Part shown: positions 1 through 5,371 of the stretch, piece after piece
Position numbering within the stretch: the stretch's first letter is position 1
Layout of the letters: each line of letters begins with the position of its first letter
Origin: Chloroflexota bacterium
Lineage (GTDB): Bacteria > Chloroflexota > Dehalococcoidia > UBA2979
DNA length: 7,408 nt
Direction: 5' to 3'
Assembly (NCBI GenBank): GCA_009391845.1
Contig: QWJG01000021.1
Coordinates: 1-7,408, forward strand
Made by a program: the position numbers and the translations under genes
The notes under the pieces: generated by a model
The model's input: the letters and a program-made list of their open reading frames with translations, nothing else
Told to the model about the DNA's origin: nothing
The model's database searches: none

Positions 1-15
1 AGCGCTCTCCGGGCT

Positions 16-900
16 CTAGGGGCGGTGAGGGGCTTTGCGCTGGGCGATGGTGGCGGCGGTGATGTGAGCGCGGTCGGCGAGGGGGGTGGGGAGGGGCGGG
101 AGGGTGACGGGTTCGCGGAGGCGGTGGGAGAGGGCGGCGGCGAGGAGGTGGTCGAGGAGGGCAGGGTTCTTGGGGAGGACGGATCCGTGGAGGTAGGTGC
201 CGATGGCCTGGCGGTAGACGGCGCCTTCTGATCCGTCCTCGCCGTTGTTGCCGCGGCCGGCGCGGACGTGGCCGAAGGGGCGAGCGGCGGGAGCGAGGTA
301 GGTGCGACCGGCGTGGTTTTCGAAGCCGACGACTTCGCCGATGCCAGGGACGGCGCTTTCGATGAGGACGTCGCCGACGGCGCGGGCGGCGCGGGGGCCG
401 GGGGCGACCGAGGTGACATCGAAGATGCCGAGGCCGGGGATGATGGCGCCGTGCTGGTCGCGGTACCAACGGCCGAAGAGCTGGAAGCCGCCGCAGACGA
501 CGAGCATGGCGGTGTCGTCTTCGACCCAGGCGCGAAGGGTGTCGCCGCGGGTGAGGAGTTCGGGACCGATGCGGTGTTGTTCACGGTCCTGGCCGCCACC
601 GATAAGGAGCAGATCGGCGGCGGGCGGGAGCGGGTCGCCGAGACTGACGGCGAACTCCTCGATGGCGATGCCGCGTTCGGCGGCGCGGTGGCGGATAGCG
701 ATGAGGTTGCCGCGATCGGCGTAGACGTTCATGACGTCGGCATAGAGGGCGACGACACGGATGGGTGGCGCGTCCGCGAGCGCGGCGGCGGTGAGCAGGC
801 GGGGCGTCGCGGCCACGTCGCCCTCGGGGGTCGCGACTGGCGTCGTCAGGACGCTGTCTTCGAGGCTCGCGGGGGCTTCAGGGGTGGTCACGGCGGTCAT
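16..900 (-). CDS. gatD: Lipid II isoglutaminyl synthase, glutaminase subunit GatD
   Basis: This is a class I glutamine amidotransferase of the CobB/CobQ-like type. With MurT it supplies ammonia from glutamine to amidate the alpha-carboxyl of D-Glu in lipid II, at the cytoplasmic face of the membrane. Visible motifs are the N-terminal DVMNVYADRGN block (residues 55-65), LLIGGGQDREQ (98-108), the nucleophile elbow VVCGGFQLFG with Cys136, FENHAGRTYL (193-202) and the catalytic-His motif YLHGS with His238. The ATG overlaps the murT stop as ATGA, which argues for translational coupling and for this start. Compared with GatD proteins of about 240 residues it carries an extra N-terminal tail of about 45 residues, rich in Ala, Thr and Pro. 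A GTG at 816, preceded by GAGGG, is the alternative start. The C-terminus has a Pro-rich stretch (PVTLPPLPTPL, 264-274) encoded by C-runs. The identity is secure from the motifs plus the murT partner; the exact start is less certain. Confidence 0.92.
   Translation of the reverse strand: MTAVTTPEAPASLEDSVLTTPVATPEGDVAATPRLLTAAALADAPPIRVVALYADVMNVYADRGNLIAIRHRAAERGIAIEEFAVSLGDPLPPAADLLLIGGGQDREQHRIGPELLTRGDTLRAWVEDDTAMLVVCGGFQLFGRWYRDQHGAIIPGLGIFDVTSVAPGPRAARAVGDVLIESAVPGIGEVVGFENHAGRTYLAPAARPFGHVRAGRGNNGEDGSEGAVYRQAIGTYLHGSVLPKNPALLDHLLAAALSHRLREPVTLPPLPTPLADRAHITAATIAQRKAPHRP
81..111 (+). other. Dense G-tract motif (potential G-quadruplex) inside the 3' end of gatD
   Basis: The plus strand carries six consecutive G-tracts of 6, 4, 4, 3, 3 and 3 bases, separated by single bases (T, A, C, A) and finally TGAC. 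This more than satisfies the usual four-tract quadruplex pattern with very short loops. It lies on the strand opposite the gatD coding strand and encodes the Pro-rich C-terminal stretch of GatD. Confidence 0.55.
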
Positions 901-2336
901 GCGGTACCTCGCGCGCGTTCCGGAGATTCCCAGTAGGAGGCGGTGCCGGCGCGGCGGGCGAGCGCTTCGCGGACGTCGAGCATGGCGGTGTAGGTGGCGA
1001 CAACATCGAGGCGGGCGCCGACGGGGGTGACTTCGAGGGCGCGGTCGAGGGCGGCCTCGGTGCTACTGAGGACCGCGTGGGGCTCGATACCGGCGAGGTG
1101 CCAGCGGAGCGCGAAGTCATCGGCGCGATCGCCGCCGGCGATCAGGGTGGGGGCGCGCGGGGCGAGGAGTTCGAGGTCGGCGTCGTAGATCCAGGAGACG
1201 TCCTGCCCGTCCTGGATGCCGTCGTTGAGCATGGCGAGGATGGTGAGCGGGCGCTCCGAGGCGGCAAGGGTGCGGATCACTTCGTTGAGGCCGGCGGGGT
1301 TCTTGGCGAGGAGGACACGCACGGTCTTGTCGCCGAGGGTGAAGCGTTCCTGGCGGCCGAACGGCGCTGCGGCGTCCTCCAACGCGGCAACGATGACCTC
1401 GGTGGACACGCCGAGCGCGTGTGCCGCGGCCGCGGCGGCGAGGGCGTTGTAGACGGTGTAGAGACCGCAGAGCGGGAGGGTGATGGTGACCGGCTCACCG
1501 GCGATCGCGAGGTCGACGATGGAGCGATCTTCCTCGAGGACGATGCGGCGTGCGCTGACGTCCGGGGCGGGGCGAGCGCGGCCGCAGCAGTCGCAATGCC
1601 AGATGCCGACGTGGCCCATGTAGACGGCGTCGTAGCGGTAGCGGGTGCCGTCGGGGCAGAAGCGAGCGTCGCTGGCGTGATCGGCAGTGGCGAGCGCCAT
1701 CGCGGGATCGTCCACCCCGAAGGTGATGACGGGGCGCCCGGCGGCGAGTTCGGCGAGGAGGGCGATGTTGGGATCGTCGGCGTTGAGAACGAGCGTTTGC
1801 GCCGGAGTCCTTCCGTCGGTGGGGGGCGCGGTCGCGAGCATGGTTCGCCAGCCGGAAGCGACGGAGTCGACTTCGCCGTAGCGATCGAGCTGATCGCGGA
1901 AGAGGTTGAGGAAGGTAGCGACGCGCGGGTGGAGGCGCGGGAAGAGCGCTGGGAGGGCAGCTTCATCGACCTCGAAAACGCCGATGCGATCGGCGCGGCG
2001 ATCGAGGTCACCTCGCGGATCGACTTCGCCGACGTAGGCGGCGGCGAGGCCGCGCTCCATGTTGGAGCCGGCGCGGTTGGCGAGGGGATCGAGGCCGGCA
2101 CGGGTGAGGATCGCGGCGAGCAGGTGGGCGGTGGTGGTTTTGCCGTTGGTGCCGGTGACGGTGACGAGGCCGTGCGGCAGATCGGCGGCCAGCTCATCGA
2201 GGAGGCGCGGGGCGATCGCCCCGGCGACGAGGCCGGGCAAGGCCGTGCCGCCGCCACGTCCGAGGCGGCGGGTAGCGGCGCCAGCACCTCGGCCGGCGAT
2301 CAGGGCAACGCGGCTACGCCAGGACGGGGGAGTCAT
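897..2336 (-). CDS. murT: Lipid II isoglutaminyl synthase, Mur-ligase-like subunit MurT
   Basis: This is the ATP-dependent amide-forming subunit that activates the D-Glu carboxylate of lipid II and uses ammonia from GatD. Numbering is from ATG 2336 (479 aa). The Mur-ligase central domain has the P-loop TGTNGKTTT (61-69), NRAGSNMERGL (87-97), FEVDEA (121-126) and NLFRDQLDRYGE (144-155). A zinc-ribbon-like insertion follows (about 227-256). The C-terminal DUF1727 domain shows AKNPAGLNE (344-352) and NDGIQDGQDVSWIYD (371-385); an Asp in this region is reported to complete the glutaminase active site in the staphylococcal complex. The ATG at 2336 is chosen because family homology begins there; a TTG at 2366 would add ten residues but has no properly spaced ribosome-binding site. 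The zinc-ribbon cysteines are unusual: Cys227-Pro-Asp-Gly lacks the second Cys of the first CxxC, while the second pair reads Cys248-Asp-Cys250-Cys251. It is the third gene of a likely operon and overlaps gatD by 4 bp. Confidence 0.94.
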   Translation of the reverse strand: MTPPSWRSRVALIAGRGAGAATRRLGRGGGTALPGLVAGAIAPRLLDELAADLPHGLVTVTGTNGKTTTAHLLAAILTRAGLDPLANRAGSNMERGLAAAYVGEVDPRGDLDRRADRIGVFEVDEAALPALFPRLHPRVATFLNLFRDQLDRYGEVDSVASGWRTMLATAPPTDGRTPAQTLVLNADDPNIALLAELAAGRPVITFGVDDPAMALATADHASDARFCPDGTRYRYDAVYMGHVGIWHCDCCGRARPAPDVSARRIVLEEDRSIVDLAIAGEPVTITLPLCGLYTVYNALAAAAAAHALGVSTEVIVAALEDAAAPFGRQERFTLGDKTVRVLLAKNPAGLNEVIRTLAASERPLTILAMLNDGIQDGQDVSWIYDADLELLAPRAPTLIAGGDRADDFALRWHLAGIEPHAVLSSTEAALDRALEVTPVGARLDVVATYTAMLDVREALARRAGTASYWESPERARGTA

Positions 2337-2380
2337 TTCGACGATGCGGCTACGCCGCGGGGGCAACCTCGCATGCGCTC

Positions 2381-2429
2381 ATTGTCACACGCGAGGTGCG
2401 CGGACGGGCGTTCGGCGGGCATTGTCCCA
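2381..2429 (-). promoter_or_regulatory. Possible murT promoter: two extended -10-like boxes
   Basis: Reading the minus strand, GACAAT occurs twice, 40 bp apart, at 2386-2381 and 2426-2421. Each copy is preceded by TG plus one base (TGTGACAAT and TGGGACAAT), an extended -10 arrangement. GACAAT matches the -10 consensus at four of six positions, and no good -35 box is visible for either. Initiation from the nearer copy would leave a leader of about 38 nt before ATG 2336. murT may instead simply be read through from the upstream phosphatase gene. Confidence 0.22.
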
Positions 2430-2435
2430 GGGGTG

Positions 2436-2459
2436 CCCCGCAAGGGGGGAGCCGCGGGG
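2436..2459 (-). other. Short GC hairpin between phosphatase gene and murT
   Basis: CCCCGC (2436-2441) and GCGGGG (2454-2459) form a perfect 6-bp stem with a 12-nt loop, starting about 10 bp after the phosphatase stop codon. No T-run follows it on the minus strand, so a strong intrinsic terminator is unlikely. It could cause pausing, attenuation or mRNA-end stabilisation, or be chance in GC-rich DNA. Confidence 0.25.
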
Positions 2460-2468
2460 TGGCGGCGG

Positions 2469-3052
2469 CTACTCGAGGTGGGCGTGGTCGTTGATGGCGC
2501 CGAGGACGGGTGGGTCGAAGCTTTCGACGACGGTGAAGCCGGTATTGGCGAAGTTGACGCGGGGGAGGTTCGCGGGCGCGAGACCGAAGAGTTCACTGAG
2601 GATGGCGTGGACGGTGCCGGCGTGCGCGACGACGAGGGCGCGCTGGTCGCGGTGACGCTCGTGCAGTTCGAGTACGAACGGCAGGAGGCGGGCGCGGAAA
2701 GTTTCGATCAGCTCCTCGTTGGGGATGTGGCCCTCGCCGCGGGGGTGCCGTGGCCGAAGCGTTCGGCGATCTGGTGACGGGTGAGGCCTTCGGCGTCACC
2801 CCAGGAACGTTCGCGCAGGGCGGCGTTTTCGACGACCTCGATGTTGCTGGCGGCGGCGATGATCCGGGCAGTTTCGGACGCCCGGCTGAGGTTGCTGGCG
2901 TAGATGGTGTCGACGCGCGTGGCAGCAAGGCGGACGGCGGCACGGCGTGCCTGATCGCGCCCGAGGTCGGTCAGCGGGTAGTCGCGCCAGCCACCGATCA
3001 CGCCGGTGGCGTTTCTGACGGCCTGACCATGCCGGATGAAGACGAGCGTCAC
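2469..3052 (-). pseudogene. Histidine phosphatase (phosphoglycerate-mutase-like), interrupted by a -1 frameshift
   Basis: The product is a histidine-phosphatase-superfamily enzyme whose substrate cannot be assigned. It starts at GTG 3052 with an excellent Shine-Dalgarno (GGAGGT at 3063-3058, 5-nt spacing), 23 bp after the MBL-fold gene. The first frame gives VFIRHGQ with phospho-acceptor His8, YPLTDLGRDQA (25-35), YASNLSRASETA (51-62) and LRERSWGDAEGL (79-90), then leaves the family frame after HGTP (residue 104) and stops at 2708. The -1 frame carries on without a gap as GEGHIPNEELIETF, ALVVAHAGTVHAIL (second catalytic His, about 144) and FANTGFTVVESF, ending at TAG 2469-2471. One extra base in the run of five Gs at 2741-2745 (+ strand) restores a 194-residue protein of normal family length. 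The cause may be a homopolymer sequencing error, a recent mutation or ribosomal slippage; the downstream half still looks intact and under coding constraint. Confidence 0.88.
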
Positions 3053-3057
3053 CGGTC

Positions 3058-3063
3058 ACCTCC
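3058..3063 (-). promoter_or_regulatory. Shine-Dalgarno of the histidine phosphatase gene
   Basis: GGAGGT on the minus strand lies 5 nt before the GTG at 3052 and is among the best ribosome-binding sites in the window. It fixes the start of the phosphatase and lies inside the 23-bp gap after the MBL-fold stop, supporting co-transcription. Confidence 0.7.
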
Positions 3064-3075
3064 AGCGGCGTGCGA

Positions 3076-4161
3076 CTAGACGCACTCCCAGCGGGTGTGA
3101 TCGTCGTCGAAGCGGCGGACGCGGCCGTCGGCGCGGAGAACCTCGAGGTGGGCGAGGGTCTCACCGAGCGCGCTGCGCTTCTGCCAGATGTTGAACTCGT
3201 TGAAGGGGCGGGTGTTCCAGTGGACCCGCCCGGAGATGGCGCCGGCGGTGGCGGTGCCATCGCCGATCCCGGCGAGTACTTCCTCAAGGCGATCCCCGTG
3301 GTGCGCGATCAGCTCGCGGCAGCGGCCGGGGAGGTCCTCGATGTCCCACTCGTGCGCGGGGAGTCCGCGCCGGGAGTCGAAGGCGGCGGTCTTTTCGAGG
3401 GAGGCGAGGTATTCGGCGAGCGGGGAGCGATCGGTTTCCTCGTCGTCGATGTGCATGGAGACGTTGGGGGTGATGCGCGGGAGGACGTGATCGCCGGTGA
3501 GCATGAGCTTGTGGTTGGGCTCGTAGAGGCAGAGGTGACCGGGGGTGTGGCCGGGGGTCCAGACGGCCTGGAGCACCCAGTCCCCGACCTCGAGGGTTTC
3601 GCCGTCCTGGAGCAGGCGATCGGGCTCGATGTCCATGCGGAAGCTGCGCCGCCAGCTCCGATCGGGGTCGCCGTTGCGAAGGCGACCGATGGCGCCACCG
3701 AGGAACCGCTTGAGGCCACCGGGGGACCGGAACGCGCCACCGAGGCCGATCGCGCCAGCGCGATCCGCGGCTTCGACTTCCTTGCGGGCGATGCCGTGGC
3801 GGATGAGCCAGTCGTTGGAGTGATCTTCCCAGTGCTGGAAGTCGAGCCAGCGGTGGCGGATCCACTCCCACTCACGCTCGAGCATCACCAGCTCGGCGTC
3901 GGGGGATTGTTCCTTGACCCAGCCAGCCATGCCGAGGTGATCAGGATGGGCGTGGGAGATGACCAGTCGCTGGATATCGCTCGGTCGGTGCCCGAGCGCA
4001 GCGAGGGCTTCGGTCATCGCCTGGGTGGCCTCGTTGGTGCCGTAACCGGCATCAAAGAGTGTGACGCCGTCCGGAGTTTGAAAGACGTAGGGCATGACGA
4101 AGGAGAGGCCCGGCGTGTTCATGGGCGTACGGATCTGATGGAGCCCGGGAACGATCTCCAC
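3076..4161 (-). CDS. MBL-fold metallo-hydrolase (glyoxalase II / LACTB2-like)
   Basis: This metallo-beta-lactamase-fold hydrolase should bind two metal ions and act in the cytoplasm; no signal peptide is visible. Numbering is from GTG 4161 (361 aa). The signature SHAHPDHLG supplies His70, His72, Asp74 and His75. Further ligand candidates are the TPGHTPGH motif (202-209; His205 or His209), Asp224 in TGDHVL, and His270 in LPAHEWD. A region of about 75 residues rich in Trp and Arg (about 95-170) separates the first motif from the rest and probably forms a substrate-specific cap. The C-terminal 90 residues, with VHWNTRPFNEFN and LAHLEVLRADGRV, resemble the winged-helix tail of LACTB2-like enzymes. 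GTG 4161 is chosen because AGAGG lies 7 nt upstream and family homology starts at VEIVPGLHQIRTP; an upstream GTG at 4200 adds 13 residues without a ribosome-binding site. It is probably first in the operon with the phosphatase, murT and gatD. The substrate is unknown. Confidence 0.87.
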   Translation of the reverse strand: MEIVPGLHQIRTPMNTPGLSFVMPYVFQTPDGVTLFDAGYGTNEATQAMTEALAALGHRPSDIQRLVISHAHPDHLGMAGWVKEQSPDAELVMLEREWEWIRHRWLDFQHWEDHSNDWLIRHGIARKEVEAADRAGAIGLGGAFRSPGGLKRFLGGAIGRLRNGDPDRSWRRSFRMDIEPDRLLQDGETLEVGDWVLQAVWTPGHTPGHLCLYEPNHKLMLTGDHVLPRITPNVSMHIDDEETDRSPLAEYLASLEKTAAFDSRRGLPAHEWDIEDLPGRCRELIAHHGDRLEEVLAGIGDGTATAGAISGRVHWNTRPFNEFNIWQKRSALGETLAHLEVLRADGRVRRFDDDHTRWECV

Positions 4162-4202
4162 GGTGAGGCCTCTCGCTAGTGGTGGTTGGGGCGCTGACAC
4201 GT

Positions 4203-4231
4203 ATTGGGCGGAAATGTAGCGCTGTGTTCAA
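4203..4231 (-). promoter_or_regulatory. Weak candidate promoter for the MBL-phosphatase-murT-gatD unit
   Basis: On the minus strand TTGAAC (4231-4226, four of six to -35 consensus) is followed after 17 bp by CCCAAT (4208-4203, three of six to -10 consensus). Initiation would fall near 4196, downstream of the alternative GTG at 4200, so it fits translation from GTG 4161. It sits between the tatA terminator-like hairpin and the MBL gene, where a promoter is expected. The match is weak. Confidence 0.22.
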
Positions 4232-4264
4232 CCGCGCGGCATCGCGAGGAGCAGCGGGTAGGCG

Positions 4265-4303
4265 CCGTGGGAACGAGAACGGGCGCCGTTGAGGCGCCCG
4301 TTT
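4265..4303 (-). terminator. Terminator-like hairpin after tatA
   Basis: AACGGGCGCC (4278-4287) and GGCGCCCGTT (4293-4302) form a perfect 10-bp stem with a 5-nt loop, extendable by a G-T pair. It begins about 24 bp after the tatA stop codon. On the minus strand the stem ends in TT and continues CTCGTTCCC, so the U-tract is poor but the stem is strong. The position between two co-directional genes and ahead of a 65-bp leader supports transcription ending for the xdhC-like/tatA unit. It is nearly symmetrical, but no plus-strand gene enters from the other side. Confidence 0.6.
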
Positions 4304-4326
4304 GGGTCATGCGCAGGTGTGGCGGA

Positions 4327-4539
4327 TCAGCCGTCAGACTTCGTGGAGTCGGCGTCGGCGGGTGCCTTCGCCTTGGTGTCCGAATCGGCGGCTTCGTCTT
4401 CGCCGCGGGCTTCCGAGCGGAACTCGCGAATCCCGCGACCCAGCGCGCCGCCGAGATCGGCAACACGCGACGCTCCAAAGAGCAGCGCGAGAATCACGAG
4501 GATGATCAGCAGTTCCTGCCAACCGAGGCTTCCGAGCAT
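4327..4539 (-). CDS. tatA: Sec-independent (Tat) translocase subunit, TatA/E family
   Basis: This small inner-membrane protein (70 aa) forms or modulates the twin-arginine export pore for folded proteins. It has the standard layout: a very short N-terminus (MLGSLGWQE), one hydrophobic helix (residues about 9-21, LLIILVILALLFG), the hinge Phe21-Gly22, an amphipathic helix (about 25-44) ending in GRGIREF, and a charged, disordered tail rich in Glu, Asp, Lys and Ala. The start at 4539 is fixed by a perfect AGGAGG eight bases upstream and by family length; two upstream in-frame starts (4599 and ATG 4563) would add acidic residues before the membrane helix and have no ribosome-binding site. No tatC or tatB is in the window, so the rest of the translocase must be elsewhere. 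It could equally be named TatE, since the families are not separable by sequence alone. Confidence 0.93.
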   Translation of the reverse strand: MLGSLGWQELLIILVILALLFGASRVADLGGALGRGIREFRSEARGEDEAADSDTKAKAPADADSTKSDG

Positions 4540-4547
4540 TGAGTCAT

Positions 4548-4553
4548 CCTCCT
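4548..4553 (-). promoter_or_regulatory. Shine-Dalgarno that fixes the tatA start
   Basis: A perfect AGGAGG on the minus strand lies eight bases before ATG 4539. It decides between three in-frame starts (4599, 4563 and 4539) in favour of the shortest, canonical TatA. Confidence 0.75.
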
Positions 4554-4589
4554 CGCCGGCCATTATGTCCAGGGGATCGGCGCCGGCTG

Positions 4590-4598
4590 ATCGTAGCA
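4590..4598 (-). promoter_or_regulatory. Candidate extended -10 box for tatA
   Basis: Reading the minus strand, TGC-TACGAT ends at 4590: an extended -10 TG followed by a hexamer matching consensus at four of six positions. TTGCAA lies 14 bp upstream, too close for a standard -35. Initiation near 4583 gives a leader of about 43 nt containing the AGGAGG. A second, weaker possibility is CATAAT (4567-4562), which lacks a -35 and would give a very short leader. Read-through from the xdhC-like gene 148 bp upstream is also possible. Confidence 0.3.
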
Positions 4599-4687
4599 CG
4601 CGAGGCCGCTTGCAATCGCGGCGTCCAGGGGTGAGTACGCGCCACAGGCGACGCTGGATCTCGCGGGGATGATAGCGGGGAGGGTGC

Positions 4688-5002
4688 CTAGGCGGTCACC
4701 CGCTCGACGAAGACTTCCATGATGCCGCCGCAGATCTTGTCATCACCGTCGATCGGCTCGGTGAGATCGACGACGGTGAGGCGCGGCATGCCATCGGCCA
4801 TGGTGTCCATGGCGTCTTGCCAGACCTCGGCCTCCCCGCAGCCACCGCCGATGGTGCCCTGGAAGGTGCCGTCGGGGCGCAGGAGCATGGTGGCGCCGGC
4901 TTTGCGCGGGGTGGATCCACGGGTGCGGGCGACGGTGGCGAGCACACGGGGTTCACCGGTGGCACGGGCTTCACGGATTTCGCGGAAGATTTCGCTGGAC
5001 AC
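4688..5002 (-). CDS. XdhC/CoxI N-terminal-domain protein (molybdenum-hydroxylase maturation)
   Basis: This is a stand-alone XdhC/CoxI-type N-terminal domain of 104 aa. The family assists insertion or sulfuration of the molybdenum cofactor in xanthine dehydrogenase and CO-dehydrogenase-type enzymes. Visible blocks are VLATVARTRGSTPRKAGATM (21-40), the glycine-rich TIGGGCGEAEV with Cys55 (51-61) and DDKICGGIMEVFVE with Cys91 (87-100), all typical of the family. The Rossmann-type C-terminal XdhC domain is absent; it is carried by the separate gene at 5364-6206, which in turn lacks both cysteine motifs. GTG 5002 is chosen because homology starts there and because a TATACT box at 5060-5055 would place the transcript start near 5048; GTG 5050 would add a basic tail of 16 residues and make the mRNA essentially leaderless. 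No good ribosome-binding site is visible. No molybdenum hydroxylase subunit lies in the window. Confidence 0.85.
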   Translation of the reverse strand: MSSEIFREIREARATGEPRVLATVARTRGSTPRKAGATMLLRPDGTFQGTIGGGCGEAEVWQDAMDTMADGMPRLTVVDLTEPIDGDDKICGGIMEVFVERVTA

Positions 5003-5054
5003 CGGACCGCACTTTCGTCGGGTGCGCCGCTGTGGGCTGGGCGCGACCACGTTC

Positions 5055-5060
5055 AGTATA
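5055..5060 (-). promoter_or_regulatory. -10 box upstream of the short xdhC-like gene
   Basis: TATACT on the minus strand matches the -10 consensus at five of six positions, conspicuous in this GC-rich DNA. No clear TTGACA-like hexamer is seen 16-18 bp upstream. Predicted initiation is near 5048, giving a leader of about 45 nt before GTG 5002. The box probably drives the short xdhC-like gene and perhaps tatA. Confidence 0.42.
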
Positions 5061-5120
5061 ACGGGGGAGAGATCCGCTCAGGAGCGAGGTGCGTATTGCT
5101 ACTGAACCGACCCTAGACAA

Positions 5121-5150
5121 GCACGAAGGCCGATTTCTCGACCTTCGCGC
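5121..5150 (-). terminator. Hairpin, possible terminator or leader structure
   Basis: CGAAGGCCGA (5124-5133) and TCGACCTTCG (5138-5147) form a 10-bp stem with one mismatch and a 4-nt loop; a further GC pair at the base follows one mismatch. On the minus strand the stem is followed by TGCTTGTCT, a partial U-tract. It lies 217 bp beyond the long xdhC-like stop and about 60 bp upstream of the TATACT box, so it could end read-through from the upstream ychF-xdhC unit. Termination is plausible but not proven. Confidence 0.42.
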
Positions 5151-5180
5151 CCCAGAGGGAACTGGCAGGCTCGGTGGCGA

Positions 5181-5211
5181 CCGTTTCGTCAACCCTGACG
5201 GGGCGAAACGG
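5181..5211. repeat. Inverted repeat (8-bp arms with nested TCA/TGA)
   Basis: CCGTTTCG (5181-5188) pairs perfectly with CGAAACGG (5204-5211). Inside the loop, TCA and TGA can extend the stem past a bulge around an ACCC loop. There is no T-run on either strand, so it is not a classic intrinsic terminator. It could be an operator-like palindrome, an RNA structure or chance. Confidence 0.4.
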
Positions 5212-5345
5212 GACGCAAGAGGCAGGTTAGCACAGCACGCAAGTGCCGTGTTTATGTCGCAGCGGTCGGATTCGGTTTCGCAAACGGATCGTCAGATTCG
5301 CGCTGCCGGATGCCGCTTCCCGCACAGAGCGTTCAGCTCAAGCGA

Positions 5346-5371
5346 GCACTTCAGTCGGGCACTTCAATCGA
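5346..5371. repeat. Two tandem 13-bp units overlapping the long xdhC-like stop codon
   Basis: GCACTTCAGTCGG (5346-5358) is followed immediately by GCACTTCAATCGA (5359-5371), identical at 11 of 13 positions. The second copy includes the TGA of the long xdhC-like gene. Two short copies could be a small duplication near the gene end or chance; no function is claimed. Confidence 0.35.

Larger units (their letters stand above)
5003..5363. other. 361-bp intergenic region with hairpins and a promoter-like box
   Basis: No convincing gene is visible here in any frame; the open frames present have no recognisable motif, no good start site and look like translated GC-rich noise. The region holds a 13-bp imperfect tandem repeat at its right edge, two inverted repeats (5181-5211 and 5121-5150) and a TATACT box at 5060-5055 read on the minus strand. 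It is the only long gap in a window that is otherwise compactly coding. Possible roles are terminator plus promoter, a structured 5' leader, or a small RNA; the sequence alone does not decide. Confidence 0.6.

Noticed and set aside
1077..2777. Long plus-strand open frame (566 codons) opposite murT and the phosphatase gene
   Set aside because: It is antisense to clearly conserved genes, its translation is Gly/Glu/Asp/Val-rich without any motif, and such mirror frames are expected from strong GC-ending codon bias.
3070..4179. Plus-strand open frame of 369 codons opposite the MBL-fold gene
   Set aside because: It covers almost exactly the antisense of an intact metallo-hydrolase with full metal motifs; composition is a codon-bias shadow.
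4630..4670. Hairpin (CGCC-TGT-GGCG core) between the short xdhC-like gene and tatA as a terminator
   Set aside because: The core stem is only 4 bp, extendable only past a bulge, and no T-run follows on the minus strand.
4971..5192. Possible 73-codon minus-strand gene in the intergenic region
   Set aside because: It overlaps the 5' end of the short xdhC-like gene, has a Pro/Arg/Ser-rich, motif-free translation, and ignores the TATACT box lying inside it.
5161..5215. TTGACG followed by a 17-bp spacer as a promoter in the intergenic region (minus strand)
   Set aside because: The -35 match is good, but the hexamer at the right distance is CCTGCC, which is not a -10 box, and TTGACG is part of the inverted repeat.
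5346..5371. CRISPR-like or mobile-element terminal repeat
   Set aside because: There are only two adjacent 13-bp copies without spacers, no transposase or cas genes, and no matching distant copy in the window.
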